Shown: one piece after another, positions 25,867 to 35,544 of the stretch
How positions within the stretch are numbered: position 1 is the first letter of the stretch
Layout: each line of letters starts with the position of its first letter
Position numbers and translations under genes: made by a program
Notes under the pieces: model-generated
Told to the model about the DNA's origin: nothing
What the model saw: only the letters and a program-made list of their open reading frames with translations
Databases searched by the model: none
Origin: UBA9647 sp049522195
GTDB taxonomy: Bacteria > Bacteroidota > Ignavibacteria > UBA10030
Assembly (NCBI GenBank): GCA_049522195.1
Contig: JBEKOB010000012.1
Location: 1-62,458, forward strand
Reading direction: 5' to 3'
Length of the DNA stretch: 62,458 nucleotides

Positions 25867-26652
25867 ATGAAAACTTCCCGTGCACCGGGACGAGTGTCGC
25901 TTCCCCGCGCACTCTCAAAGCTCGGTATCGCGTCCCGGTCTCAGGCAATCCGCTTGATAGAAGGTGGAGCCGTCATCGTCAATAGAACGGTGGAATCGAA
26001 TCCACATCGCTGGATCGATCTGAATCGAGACCGTATTGAGCTGAAGAACCAGGTGTTGGAACGGCGGGCGTTCCGCTATCTTCTTCTTAACAAACCGTGT
26101 GGAGTTGTCACAACAGGCTCGGATGAGCGCGGACAAAAGACTGTCTTCGACCTGCTCGGAGAAAAAGGGGAAGGGCTGTCTCCCGTGGGGAGACTCGACA
26201 AGGAAACGTCCGGCTTGCTGTTGTTCACGAACGATCATCAGCTCGCGAATTTCCTGACGAGCCCCGAATCAAGTTACCGAAAGACCTACATCGCGGTCGT
26301 CGATCGTCAGGTCGGGAGAGAAGACTTGCTACTCCTCTCTAGAGGCGTGGATATCGAGATCAAAGGTAGCACGTACCGGACAAAGCCAGCTGAGATTTCG
26401 CAACCGATCTCAGCAAAACTGGAGATCTCGATCACCGAAGGGAAGAACAGGCAAATCCGGCGGATGTTGGACGCTCTGGGGTATGAAGTGGTTTCGCTGC
26501 AGAGAATTGCCGTCGGTCCCCTGAAGTTGGGAGATCTGCCTGAAGCGGGGACACGGGATTTGTCGGGCGACGAGGTCCAGGAGCTTAAGAAAGCAATCCG
26601 TCCCAAGCGCTCAGAAGCGCGGAAACCCAGGACTGGAAAGTGGAAGAAGTGA
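25867..26652 (+). CDS. RsuA/RluB-family pseudouridine synthase
   Basis: The 261-residue protein has an N-terminal S4 RNA-binding domain (about 12-60) and a catalytic domain with Asp111 in VGRLDKETSGLLLFTND. KNRQIRRMLDALGY is the RsuA/RluB/E/F signature. It isomerises uridine in rRNA. A second family member lies at 36987. The C-terminus is Lys/Arg-rich. Which helix each paralogue modifies cannot be decided from sequence alone. Confidence 0.9.
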   Translation: MKTSRAPGRVSLPRALSKLGIASRSQAIRLIEGGAVIVNRTVESNPHRWIDLNRDRIELKNQVLERRAFRYLLLNKPCGVVTTGSDERGQKTVFDLLGEKGEGLSPVGRLDKETSGLLLFTNDHQLANFLTSPESSYRKTYIAVVDRQVGREDLLLLSRGVDIEIKGSTYRTKPAEISQPISAKLEISITEGKNRQIRRMLDALGYEVVSLQRIAVGPLKLGDLPEAGTRDLSGDEVQELKKAIRPKRSEARKPRTGKWKK

Positions 26653-26661
26653 GGTTCTTAC

Positions 26662-27129
26662 GTGTCGAGTGTAGTGTCCCGGACAGTTGAGGTGTGCATA
26701 TTCAAGAGAAGCGCGGAAGGTCCCCGGTACTTGATTCTCAGAAGATCGGAGGCTGAAAGCCTGTATCCAGGAATGTGGCAACTGGTCACGGGGTCGATGC
26801 ATGAGGGCGAGCATGCAGTGAAAGCCGCTCAACGCGAGTTCCAGGAGGAAACCGGGCTGACCGCCTTGCGATTTTGGGTGGTTCCTTTTGTGAATTCGTT
26901 TTATGTTGCTTCAAACGACACTGTCCACATGAGTCCGTTGTTCGCCGTCGAAGTTGATCCACAAGATCAACTGAGGCTCTCGCACGAACATCAGGACTAT
27001 GCCTGGTGCGCGCTTGAAGATGCCGGCAAGAAGCTTGTCTGGCCGGGACAACGGCAAGGGCTACAGATTGTGCATGACTACATTGTCGGGGGACAGGAAG
27101 CTTCCCGGCTCTTATCACTATCAGTGTAA
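26662..27129 (+). CDS. Nudix hydrolase
   Basis: The 155-residue protein carries a complete Nudix box (Gly44 to Leu66: G, five residues, E, seven residues, REFQEETGL). It hydrolyses nucleoside-diphosphate-linked compounds; the size and the motif WQLVTGSMHEGE recall dihydroneopterin-triphosphate or dATP pyrophosphatases. GTG 26662 is the start, only nine bases from the preceding stop. A longer gap with a ribosome site follows before the kinase gene. Confidence 0.9.
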   Translation: MSSVVSRTVEVCIFKRSAEGPRYLILRRSEAESLYPGMWQLVTGSMHEGEHAVKAAQREFQEETGLTALRFWVVPFVNSFYVASNDTVHMSPLFAVEVDPQDQLRLSHEHQDYAWCALEDAGKKLVWPGQRQGLQIVHDYIVGGQEASRLLSLSV

Positions 27130-27151
27130 TTTTCAGTAAAAGGAGTCATCA

Positions 27152-28066
27152 TTGGGTCTACTCGTCGTTGGTTCCGTCGCGTTCGATTCCATCGAAACGC
27201 CCTTTGGTAACGTGAAGGATGCACTGGGAGGGTCGGCGATCTACATCTCTGTTGCAGCGAGTTACTTCACAGCGCCTGTGCGATTGGTCGCAGTGGTTGG
27301 AGGTGATTTCCCCCGCGAACATATTCGCTTCCTTGAAAGCCGTGACATCGATGTCGACGGGCTGCAGATTGTCCGCGACGGGAAGACATTTCGGTGGGGT
27401 GGACGGTACCACTATGACCTGAACATGAGAGACTCGCTCTATACGGACCTCAATGTCTTCGAGCATTTCAACCCCATCGTACCAAGCGGCTACAAGAACA
27501 GCGCGTACGTCTGCCTCGGTAACATCGATCCAACGCTGCAGCGCCAGGTCCTTGAGCGTGTCGGGAAACCCCGATTGGTGGTCGGAGACACGATGAACTA
27601 CTGGATTGAGAGCAAGCCGAAAGAGTTGAAGGAAACGCTGAAGTTCATGGATGTCCTTGTGGTCAACGAATCGGAAGCGCGATTGCTGACAAACGAGCCG
27701 AACCTGATCAAAGCCGCGAAACAGATTATCAAAACGGGTCCGCGCATTGTCATCATCAAGAAGGGAGAGCACGGCGCGGTTCTCGTGACCGAGGAGACAA
27801 TATTCTCCGCTCCTGCTTATCCGCTCGAAAACATCAATGATCCAACCGGCGCTGGTGATGCGTTCGCTGGCGGCTTCGTCGGCTGGCTGGCGCGGACGGA
27901 TGATCTCTCGCCCGAGAATTTAAAGCGCGCTGTTGTCTATGGCAGCACCCTCGCGTCCTTCTGCGTCGAAAAATTCAGTGTCGATGGTATGAAGGATCTT
28001 ACGTATCTCCAAATTCAGGACCGCTTCCGGTCCTTCATGCAGCTCTCTCGGTTTGAGGAAAGGTGA
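27152..28066 (+). CDS. PfkB-family sugar/nucleoside kinase
   Basis: This 304-residue ribokinase-like kinase has its catalytic base Asp236 in NDPTGAGDAFAGGF and an N-terminal GGSAIYIS substrate loop. The start is TTG 27152 behind AAAAGGAG. It overlaps the mtnA ribosome-site region and is surely co-transcribed with it. That suggests a role in methylthioribose or nucleoside salvage, but MtnK-type kinases belong to another fold, so its substrate is open. Confidence 0.88.
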   Translation: MGLLVVGSVAFDSIETPFGNVKDALGGSAIYISVAASYFTAPVRLVAVVGGDFPREHIRFLESRDIDVDGLQIVRDGKTFRWGGRYHYDLNMRDSLYTDLNVFEHFNPIVPSGYKNSAYVCLGNIDPTLQRQVLERVGKPRLVVGDTMNYWIESKPKELKETLKFMDVLVVNESEARLLTNEPNLIKAAKQIIKTGPRIVIIKKGEHGAVLVTEETIFSAPAYPLENINDPTGAGDAFAGGFVGWLARTDDLSPENLKRAVVYGSTLASFCVEKFSVDGMKDLTYLQIQDRFRSFMQLSRFEER

Positions 28067-28071
28067 CGGCC

Positions 28072-29154
28072 ATGCGATCGATTGAGTGGCGGGATGGCAA
28101 AGTCAGATTCCTCGATCAATCGCAGCTTCCGGCAAAAGAGATCTACATCGAGACGGACGACGAAACCGTGGTCGCGCGGGCAATCAAGTCGCTCGCACTG
28201 CGCGGGGCGCCTCTGATCGGAATCGCTGCAGCGTACGGTTTTGTGCTCGCGTTCGATCGTCTGAAGTCGAATGATGTCAAGTCTGTTACTGCCTGCATCG
28301 AACGCACCACCCACCTCTTCGTTTCCACCCGTCCAACAGCAGTCAATTTGTTCTGGGCGGTCAATCGCATGCGTAACCTGGCGATTGACTCCGCTGGCAA
28401 GTCCCTCGAGGGGATTCATGCAAACCTCCTTGCGGAGGCAATGGCTATCCACATGGAGGATGAAGAGAAGTGCCGACGGATCGGTCAGCTCGGTGCCGAA
28501 ATTCTCCCCAATGCCGCCTCGGTGTTGACGCACTGTAATACGGGAAGCCTTGCGACGGGGGGGGATGGGACGGCTCAGAATATTCTTAAAACCGCTTGGG
28601 AACAAAAAAAACTGAAACACGTCTACATGGATGAAACGCGTCCCCTCCTCCAAGGGGCACGTTTGACTGCTTGGGAGTTACAGCAGCTGCAAATTCCCTC
28701 CACGCTCATCACTGACAGCACCGCAGCGTTTCTCATGCAACAAGGCAAAGTCAATGCCATTGTTGTCGGTGCCGATCGCGTGACGTTAAATGGGGATGTG
28801 GCAAACAAGGTGGGGACGTATGGCCTGGCGGTTCTGGCCAAACATCACGGAGTGCCTTTTTATGTTGCAGCCCCGACCACCACCATTGACTTCGAAATGG
28901 TGACAGGGAGCGAGATACCAATAGAGCAACGGAGCGGTTCGGAAGTTTCAAAAATTGGCAACTACCAGATTGCGCCGGAAGGGGTGGATGTTTACTCGCC
29001 CGCATTTGACGTGACCCCGAATGAACTGATTACAGCAATTGTGACCGAAAAGGGGGTGTTACGAAAGCCATACCGTGAGGCCCTGGAGGCCCTGAAGAAG
29101 CAGGACATGTCGAAACTGATCCGAAAGCTGTCTTCCGGTAGGGAAGGACGATGA
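28072..29154 (+). CDS. mtnA: 5-methylthioribose-1-phosphate isomerase
   Basis: It converts methylthioribose-1-phosphate to methylthioribulose-1-phosphate in methionine salvage. The 360-residue protein has Cys155 in THCNTGSLATGG and Asp235 in VVGADRV, the catalytic pair that separates MtnA from eIF2B-like regulators. GTG 28063 overlaps the preceding stop and is possible, but ATG 28072 has GAGGAAAG at a better distance and gives the family N-terminus MRSIEW. The last four bases overlap recO. Confidence 0.94.
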   Translation: MRSIEWRDGKVRFLDQSQLPAKEIYIETDDETVVARAIKSLALRGAPLIGIAAAYGFVLAFDRLKSNDVKSVTACIERTTHLFVSTRPTAVNLFWAVNRMRNLAIDSAGKSLEGIHANLLAEAMAIHMEDEEKCRRIGQLGAEILPNAASVLTHCNTGSLATGGDGTAQNILKTAWEQKKLKHVYMDETRPLLQGARLTAWELQQLQIPSTLITDSTAAFLMQQGKVNAIVVGADRVTLNGDVANKVGTYGLAVLAKHHGVPFYVAAPTTTIDFEMVTGSEIPIEQRSGSEVSKIGNYQIAPEGVDVYSPAFDVTPNELITAIVTEKGVLRKPYREALEALKKQDMSKLIRKLSSGREGR

Positions 29155-29996
29155 TCACAAAGACAGAGGCTGTGGTCCTGAAATCGATGGATTATCGTGA
29201 CAGCAGCAAGATCGTTACGTTCTACACACGGCGCTATGGCAAGGTCAAATGCATCGCAAAGGGGGCCAGACAGCTGAAAAGTAAATTCGGCGCAGGGCTG
29301 GAACCGATTACAAATGTCTCGCTTGTCCTGTATAAGAAGGAGCATCGGGATCTGCAGCTCGTCTCGCAATGCGACGCGATCAAGACGTACAAAAGCATTC
29401 ATGGTGAGCTTGAACGTTTGGCCGTTGCGTTGGCAGTGCTTGAGTTGGTGAACCACCTGGCGCACGACGAAGAAGGGAACGATGCGCTGTACAACTTGCT
29501 GGTTGACACGCTGGACGAGATCGAGCGGGCCAGGAAGAACTTTCTGAACCTGTTCTTTGCGTTCGAAATTCGTTGCGCATCCTTGTTCGGATTCGCTCCG
29601 GATCTCGAAAAATGCACTAGCTGTGGGCGCAGTCTCGACGACATCGGCGCTGACGGGTCGGCTATCTTCCAATTGTCGAAAGGTTCGGTCGTGTGTGCTC
29701 GGTGTCGAGGCCGGGCTGGGGCTGTGAAATCCGCTTCATTGCTTCCAAGAATGGCCGTAAGTGGGGATGTAGGTGCCCGGAAGTCTGACGAAGGCAATAT
29801 GCGGGTCTCCGTGGGTACACTGAAAGTTCTGCATCGCCTGTTAACAGCCCGTCTCGATTCGGTTTCAACGGTAGAACTGACGACCGCAGCAGGGAACGAA
29901 ATTGATGGAACTTTACGTTTATATTTGCGTCAACATTTTGAGGACCTTAAGCCGATTAAATCGCTCGATATCTTGAGGAAATTCTCGGCTTCGTAA
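29151..29996 (+). CDS. recO: DNA repair protein RecO
   Basis: RecO loads RecA at gaps with RecR and anneals single strands. The 281-residue protein starts with the OB-fold (MITKTEAVVLKSMDYRDSSKI) and carries a zinc-finger pair CTSCG (about 157-161) and CARCRG (about 183). Length is at the upper end of the family. It overlaps mtnA as ATGA. Confidence 0.92.
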   Translation: MITKTEAVVLKSMDYRDSSKIVTFYTRRYGKVKCIAKGARQLKSKFGAGLEPITNVSLVLYKKEHRDLQLVSQCDAIKTYKSIHGELERLAVALAVLELVNHLAHDEEGNDALYNLLVDTLDEIERARKNFLNLFFAFEIRCASLFGFAPDLEKCTSCGRSLDDIGADGSAIFQLSKGSVVCARCRGRAGAVKSASLLPRMAVSGDVGARKSDEGNMRVSVGTLKVLHRLLTARLDSVSTVELTTAAGNEIDGTLRLYLRQHFEDLKPIKSLDILRKFSAS

Positions 29997-30079
29997 GAAG
30001 GCCAGCCTTTCGGGAGGCCGCGGATGCTTCATGAGTCAAATAACGCTAAAAGACTAACATAGTGTTGAGGAAATTTTCT

Positions 30080-31615
30080 ATGTCGATGAGATCAGTTGTT
30101 GTTGCAGTGCTGTTGATCGCGGTGGGAATTATTTTCGGAGTAACGCTCGTTTCGAGCTTCAAGGGGGTCGATTTCACGTTCGCCGGACAGGATGTCAAGC
30201 TCGGTGCGCAGTCGAAGCCTTCAACGCCACACCCGACGCTGCAGGCGCTCAACGAGGCCTACCACGGGATTGCAAAAGAAGTGACCCCCTCGGTTGTATA
30301 CATCATTGTGACGTCCAAGCCCAAGAACGATCGCAGCTCACAGAATCCGTTCCACTATTTCTTCGGCCCTGACTTTCAGGCACCGAGGCAGCAACCGGAA
30401 GTTGGTGCCGGCTCCGGGGTCATACTGACTCAGGATGGTTACATCCTCACGAACAATCACGTCGTTGAAGGCGCAGAGTCGAATGGGATAGAAGTGACAC
30501 TGTGGGATAGCCGCGAATTCAAGAAGGCGAAGTTGATCGGGACGGACAAGTACACGGATCTCGCGGTTATCAAGGTTGATGCGCAGGATTTGCCAGTGCC
30601 GCATCTTGGGAACTCCGACAATGTCGAAGTTGGACACACGGTGTTCGCGTTTGGAAACCCGCTTGGCCTTACCTCTACTATGACGCAGGGAATTGTCAGC
30701 GCACTTGGCCGACAGTTGAACATCATTGATGAGAAGCAGACAGGTTTGGGCATTGAGGACTTCATCCAAACCGACGCTGCAGTGAATCCGGGAAACAGCG
30801 GAGGTGCGCTCGTCGACATCAATGGCGAAGTGGTTGGAATCAATTCGGCGATTGCGACAACGAATGCGCGATACCAGGGATACAGTTTCGCGATTCCCAT
30901 AAACCTTGCGAAGAGAGTCGCGGCGGACCTGATCAAGTACGGAAAGGTACGGCGCGGATACGTTGGTGTGACCATACAGAAAGTTGATGCCACGATGGCG
31001 AAGGCAAATGGGTTGAGGAAACCATCTGGAGTTTTTGTGCAAACGGTGACTGCCAAGAGTGGAGGAGCGGAGGCTGGGATAAAAGAGGGCGACATTATCT
31101 TCTCCGTCGATGGAAAAGAAGTGAACACGCCGAATGAACTCCAGACAATCATTGCTTCACATTATCCGGGCGAGAGCGTAACACTCAAAGTGTATAGAAA
31201 TGGCAAGTCGTTTGACAAGACGGTCACGCTGAAGTCACGTGATGAAGCGGAAAAAGCTGTTGCTTCAAACGAGTCGAAGGACGATTCCGATGAATCGGCG
31301 GACGTCAGTTCTACGGGGACTCTGGAACTTGACAACCTCGGCATGACCGTCCGTAACCTCGATGCCAAAGTGAAGAAGGAGTATGGTGTCGACAATGGGG
31401 TGCTTGTGGAAAATGTCGAACCGATGAGCGAATCGAATAAGCGTGGGCTCCTCGCTAGCGATGTCATCGTGAGTGTCGGCGATCAGAACATCGTCTCAGT
31501 GGCGCAGCTTGACAAGGTGCTGAAAGGGAAAAAAGCGGGAGATGCGGTACTCATGAGAGTGAAGGGGAAGGATAAATCGATGCGTTTCGTGGCGATTGAG
31601 GTCCCCGGGAAGTAA
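30080..31615 (+). CDS. DegP/DegQ-type periplasmic serine protease
   Basis: This envelope quality-control protease (511 residues) starts with a hydrophobic signal or anchor (residues 5-26). The catalytic triad is His127 (TNNHVV), Asp160 (YTDLAV) and Ser240 (NPGNSGGA). Two PDZ domains follow at about 275-375 and 415-505, joined by an acidic Ser-rich linker. ATG 30080 with TGAGGAAA upstream is preferred; a GTG at 30062 is in the same frame. A terminator-like hairpin follows. Confidence 0.92.
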   Translation: MSMRSVVVAVLLIAVGIIFGVTLVSSFKGVDFTFAGQDVKLGAQSKPSTPHPTLQALNEAYHGIAKEVTPSVVYIIVTSKPKNDRSSQNPFHYFFGPDFQAPRQQPEVGAGSGVILTQDGYILTNNHVVEGAESNGIEVTLWDSREFKKAKLIGTDKYTDLAVIKVDAQDLPVPHLGNSDNVEVGHTVFAFGNPLGLTSTMTQGIVSALGRQLNIIDEKQTGLGIEDFIQTDAAVNPGNSGGALVDINGEVVGINSAIATTNARYQGYSFAIPINLAKRVAADLIKYGKVRRGYVGVTIQKVDATMAKANGLRKPSGVFVQTVTAKSGGAEAGIKEGDIIFSVDGKEVNTPNELQTIIASHYPGESVTLKVYRNGKSFDKTVTLKSRDEAEKAVASNESKDDSDESADVSSTGTLELDNLGMTVRNLDAKVKKEYGVDNGVLVENVEPMSESNKRGLLASDVIVSVGDQNIVSVAQLDKVLKGKKAGDAVLMRVKGKDKSMRFVAIEVPGK

Positions 31616-31640
31616 AACGCAGAACTTCGACAAGTATTGA

Positions 31641-31687
31641 AGGGCGCAGGATTTCTCCGCTGTCAGCGGTCGAGACTTGCGCCTTTT
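31641..31687 (+). terminator. Terminator after Deg protease gene
   Basis: GGCGCA (31643-31648) pairs with TGCGCC (31678-31683) followed by TTTT. An inner hairpin CCGCT-GTC-AGCGG sits within the loop. Confidence 0.5.
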
Positions 31688-31700
31688 CATTTTGCATGAA

Positions 31701-31729
31701 TTGATAATCGGCTCATTTTTCGCTTTATT
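31701..31729 (+). promoter_or_regulatory. Candidate promoter for aroC
   Basis: TTGATA (31701-31706), 17 bases and TTTATT (31724-31729) precede the aroC start by about 45 bases and lie behind the terminator of the previous gene. Confidence 0.4.
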
Positions 31730-31774
31730 AGAGATGAACACCTTCAAAACCCAGAAGAACCAAAGGAGTCCGCA

Positions 31775-32950
31775 TTGATCCGTTATCTTACCGCAGGTGA
31801 ATCGCACGGCCAGGCGCTCGTTGGTGTGATCGAAGGAATTCCTGCCGGCCTTCCCATTTCCGCTGACTACATCAACCATCAATTGTGGCGACGTCAGCAG
31901 GGATACGGTCGGGGCGGAAGAATGCGGATTGAGTCGGATACCGTCGAGGTTCTCTCGGGTGTTCGGTTTGGCAAGACGATGGGCTCGCCAATCTCGCTGA
32001 TGATCCGGAATAAAGATTGGCAAAATTGGACCCAAAAGATGGCGATTGACGGAGATGGTCGGTCCATAGAGAAAATCTCAGTGCCCCGGCCGGGCCACGT
32101 GGATTTTGCCGGGGCTCGCAAGTATGCTTTCGACGACATCCGGAATACTATTGAGCGGGGGAGTGCGCGTGAAACAGCGATGCGCGTGGCGTGCTGCACG
32201 ATTGCGCGCAAGCTGCTTGAGGACTTCGGGATTTTTATTGGAAGCCACGTTCTTTCTATCGGACCGGTGAAGGTCGCTGATCGCACGAGAATCGACAAAC
32301 TGATTAGAAACCTCACGACTGCCTTGTGCGGCGCGTATAAGACAACCGAGGAAGCCGACAAATCCGAAGTGCGTATTCTCGATGAAGCAGTTTCGAAAAA
32401 GGCGATCGCACTGATTAAGCGGACGAAGAAACTTGGGAATACATTGGGAGGAGTTTTTGAAGTCATTGTAACGGGAGCTCCCATTGGATTGGGGAGTTAT
32501 GTTCACTATGACAGGAAACTCGATGGCCTCTTTGCTCAGGCTCTCATGTCGATTCACGCAGTCAAAGGTGTGGAAATCGGGTCTGGTTTCGCGAATGCGG
32601 CAGAATTTGGATCGAAGGTGCATGATGGATTTGATGTTCGCATAGGCAAGGTCATCCGGACTTCAAACAGGGCTGGCGGGATGGAGGGGGGAGTCACGAA
32701 CGGCGAGATGATCGTTCTCCACGCCGCCATGAAGCCGATTTCGACTCTCGCAAACCCTCTCCAGTCCGTCGATTTGAGGAAAATGAAGACCGTCGACGCC
32801 CGCTATGAACGATCGGACGTCTGTGCAGTCCCAGCCTGTTCGGTGATCGGTGAGGCAGTCATCGCCCCGGTTCTCGCGAATGCATTTTTGGAGAAATTTG
32901 GGGGAGATTCCGTCAAGGAAATCCGCTCTCGCTACAAGAAGCCTGGCTGA
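31775..32950 (+). CDS. aroC: Chorismate synthase
   Basis: It makes chorismate from 5-enolpyruvylshikimate-3-phosphate with reduced FMN, the last shikimate step. The 391-residue protein has the family start MIRYLTAGESHG, GRGGRMRIESD (residues 47-57), RPGHVDFAGA and NRAGGMEGGVTNGE. The start is TTG 31775 behind AAAGGAG. No other aro gene is adjacent. It appears monocistronic. Confidence 0.96.
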   Translation: MIRYLTAGESHGQALVGVIEGIPAGLPISADYINHQLWRRQQGYGRGGRMRIESDTVEVLSGVRFGKTMGSPISLMIRNKDWQNWTQKMAIDGDGRSIEKISVPRPGHVDFAGARKYAFDDIRNTIERGSARETAMRVACCTIARKLLEDFGIFIGSHVLSIGPVKVADRTRIDKLIRNLTTALCGAYKTTEEADKSEVRILDEAVSKKAIALIKRTKKLGNTLGGVFEVIVTGAPIGLGSYVHYDRKLDGLFAQALMSIHAVKGVEIGSGFANAAEFGSKVHDGFDVRIGKVIRTSNRAGGMEGGVTNGEMIVLHAAMKPISTLANPLQSVDLRKMKTVDARYERSDVCAVPACSVIGEAVIAPVLANAFLEKFGGDSVKEIRSRYKKPG

Positions 32951-33060
32951 CGAGCTAACATTTCTTGCTGGGTTGTCCCAAGTGCATTTTCGTTTTCCTT
33001 GAGATCGCAGAAATCCCCGCTGGATTCAGCCCCTTCCTCACTCTCGCGTCATTTCCATCC

Positions 33061-33089
33061 TTGACTCTCATTCTCGATTATGCTATATT
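33061..33089 (+). promoter_or_regulatory. Promoter for HNH endonuclease gene
   Basis: TTGACT (33061-33066), 17 bases and TATATT (33084-33089). The leader to the start codon is about 110 bases. Confidence 0.65.
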
Positions 33090-33208
33090 TTCCAAGGAAT
33101 AACCATTGAATCTTCAAGCAACCGTTCACCAAAGGTCCATATTTGCCGACGTGAGGAGGTGCTTTAGACTTCAGCGCAGCAGAAATCGTTCTACGTTCTA
33201 ACGGAAAA

Positions 33209-33712
33209 TTGAACCGCAAGGTGCTCGTTTTGAATCACAATTACGAGCCGTTAAGCGTTTGCAACGTAAAAAAGGCTGTCATCCTTCTGTTTCTCGGGAA
33301 AGCTGAGTTGATCGAAGCGTCCGATGGTAGGTATCTGCGGTCCGTTTCGAAGACGATGCCCTTCCCGAGCATCGTCCGTCTCTCTGTCTACGTTCGTATC
33401 CCCTTCAAAAAGATCGTCCTTTCGAGGAAAAACATTTTGCGCCGCGATGGACATCGGTGCCAGTACTGCGGGCGCGGGGATGTGCCGTTGACTGTTGATC
33501 ATGTGATTCCACGCGCGCGAGGGGGAGAGGATACGTGGGAAAACCTTGTCGCAGCATGCGTCCGATGCAACAACAAGAAGGGGGATCGGCTGCCCGGCGA
33601 AGCTATGCTGTCGTTGAACAGAAGGCCTATCCGACCCAACCACGTTATGTTCATCCGTGATTTCGTTGGAAGTGTGGACGACCGGTGGAAACCGTATCTC
33701 TTTATGAATTGA
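33209..33712 (+). CDS. HNH endonuclease family protein
   Basis: The 167-residue protein belongs to the small HNH group common in Bacteroidota and Cyanobacteria. Zinc Cys pairs are Cys84/Cys87 (CQYCG) and Cys117/Cys120 (CVRCNNKK); the catalytic His is in TVDHVIPRARGG (His98). The N-terminal 70 residues (KVLVLNHNYEPLSV) are the conserved DUF-like extension. TTG 33209 fits homologous N-termini, but no ribosome site is adjacent; an AGGAGGT lies about 50 bases upstream with no start codon at the right distance. The biological role of this family is not settled. Confidence 0.85.
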   Translation: MNRKVLVLNHNYEPLSVCNVKKAVILLFLGKAELIEASDGRYLRSVSKTMPFPSIVRLSVYVRIPFKKIVLSRKNILRRDGHRCQYCGRGDVPLTVDHVIPRARGGEDTWENLVAACVRCNNKKGDRLPGEAMLSLNRRPIRPNHVMFIRDFVGSVDDRWKPYLFMN

Positions 33713-33771
33713 GTTTTTTTCTACCGATTGTCGAGTAGGCGTGTCTCTTTGAAAGGAGTCTGTAGCGAGAT

Positions 33772-34764
33772 TTGAGCCAGCGAAAGAAAGTCATCCTGAG
33801 CGGCATGCGCCCTACAGGGAAGCTGCATCTCGGGCATCTTGTTGGAGCGCTTGAAAACTGGGTTTCGCTGCAGGGGGAGTATCAAAACTACCATCTGATA
33901 GCGGATTATCACGCTCTCACAACCAATCCTGATTCATCTGATATTTACGAGAATTCTATCGACATGCTCGTCGACTGGCTGTCTGCCGGCCTCGATCCAT
34001 CGGTGAGCCCGATGTTTCGGCAATCGCAGGTCAAAGAGCATGCAGAGCTTCACCTGATCTTTTCGATGTTGATCACAACCTCCAGGCTCGAGCGAAATCC
34101 GACGCTCAAAGAGCAGGTGCGGGACCTGGAGATGGAGACGATTGTATACGGCCACCTTGGATATCCGGTGTTGCAGGCTGCCGATATTCTGCTGTATAAA
34201 GGCAACATTGTTCCGGTCGGCGAGGACCAGCTGCCTCACATCGAGATCACGCGGGAGATCGCCCGGCGATTCAACACGCAGTATTCCCCGTCGAGCCCCG
34301 TGTTCCCGGAGCCGGAAGGGAAATTGACAAAGTTTGCGCGACTCCCTGGTTTGGATGGGCGTCGAATGAGCAAATCGATTGGCAATACGGTGCTTCTCTC
34401 GGATGCGCCGGAAGTAATCAAGAAAAAGATGAAGGGTGCCGTGACGGATCCCCAGAAGGTCCGGAAAGGTGACCCCGGTCATCCGGATATTTGTCTCGTC
34501 TTTGCCTATCACAACAAGTTCAACCCGGCGGAAGTCGGGGAGATTCGCTCAGGTTGTGAAAGTGGAGCGTTGGGTTGTGTCGACTGCAAGCTGCGCTGCG
34601 CTGAACGGATTTCCGATGCGCTCGCGCCGCATCGCGAGAAGCGCTCGTACTATGAAGCCCACCTCGATGAAGTGAAGTCAATCCTTCACGAGGGAGAAGG
34701 GAAAGCCAAAACGATCGCGCAACAAACGATGAACGAAGTTCATCAAGCGATGAAGATGGGATAA
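33772..34764 (+). CDS. trpS: Tryptophanyl-tRNA synthetase
   Basis: This class I aminoacyl-tRNA synthetase has 330 residues, normal length. The HIGH equivalent is HLGH (residues 19-22), and KMSKS reads RMSKS with Met199. The start is TTG 33772, giving MSQRKKVILSGMRPTG; AAAGGAG lies about 15 bases upstream, a long spacing. It stands 60 bases after the HNH gene and 46 before scpA. Confidence 0.95.
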   Translation: MSQRKKVILSGMRPTGKLHLGHLVGALENWVSLQGEYQNYHLIADYHALTTNPDSSDIYENSIDMLVDWLSAGLDPSVSPMFRQSQVKEHAELHLIFSMLITTSRLERNPTLKEQVRDLEMETIVYGHLGYPVLQAADILLYKGNIVPVGEDQLPHIEITREIARRFNTQYSPSSPVFPEPEGKLTKFARLPGLDGRRMSKSIGNTVLLSDAPEVIKKKMKGAVTDPQKVRKGDPGHPDICLVFAYHNKFNPAEVGEIRSGCESGALGCVDCKLRCAERISDALAPHREKRSYYEAHLDEVKSILHEGEGKAKTIAQQTMNEVHQAMKMG

Positions 34765-34810
34765 TTGTTGGAAGCGCACGATTCGAATTGTGTGTTTCCC
34801 ATGAACCAAG

Positions 34811-35539
34811 ATGACAGATCAAACATATAGCATCAAGCTTCAGGAATTCGAAGGCCCGATGGACCTCCTCCTGTTCTTTATCAAACGGGATGAGCTCGAC
34901 ATCTACAATATTCCCATTTCGCGGATCACGAAAGAATTCCTGGAATATGTCCACTACATGGAAACTCTCGACCTCGAAGTCGCCGGCGAGTTTCTTGTGA
35001 TGGCTGCCGAGCTGATGCAGATCAAGGTGAAGATGCTGTTGCCTCCCGAGCCTGGCACGGAGGAAGAGCAGGATCCGCGGGCGAATCTCGTGAAACGGCT
35101 GGTGGAGTACAAACGCTTCAAGGAAGTGGCAGTTGGGATGGGAGTACAGGAGGAGGCGCAACGGAAGATCTTCTATCGTGTATATTATGAGGCCGATCCA
35201 AGAGTGACAACAGAGGAAGAGGAAGATGAGTCGTTGAGAGATGTATCTCTCTTCGATCTGATTTCCTCATTCAAGTTTGCAATCGACCGGATGCCGAAGA
35301 AGTTTGTTCACGAAGTTGTCCGGCTCAATGTGACGCTCGAGGAGCAGATCGACTATATTATCGACTATTTCTCCCGGCGGTCCGAGGCGACATTCTATGA
35401 GCTGGTGAAGGATATGGCGGAGAAGATTCGTATCGTTGTTACATTCATTGCATTGCTCGAATTGATACGCTCCAAGAGAGTTGTGGTACGTCAGGCGGAG
35501 CCGTTTGGCGAAGTCTCCATTATGAGAAACGTCGCGTAG
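34811..35539 (+). CDS. scpA: Segregation and condensation protein A
   Basis: This is the kleisin subunit of the SMC-ScpAB condensin. The 242-residue protein begins with the SMC-binding helix region (LQEFEGPMDLLLFFIKRDELDIYNI) and ends with a winged helix that contacts SMC heads. It is five bases from scpB, the usual order. smc itself is not in the window. Confidence 0.95.
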   Translation: MTDQTYSIKLQEFEGPMDLLLFFIKRDELDIYNIPISRITKEFLEYVHYMETLDLEVAGEFLVMAAELMQIKVKMLLPPEPGTEEEQDPRANLVKRLVEYKRFKEVAVGMGVQEEAQRKIFYRVYYEADPRVTTEEEEDESLRDVSLFDLISSFKFAIDRMPKKFVHEVVRLNVTLEEQIDYIIDYFSRRSEATFYELVKDMAEKIRIVVTFIALLELIRSKRVVVRQAEPFGEVSIMRNVA

Positions 35540-35544
35540 ACCCG

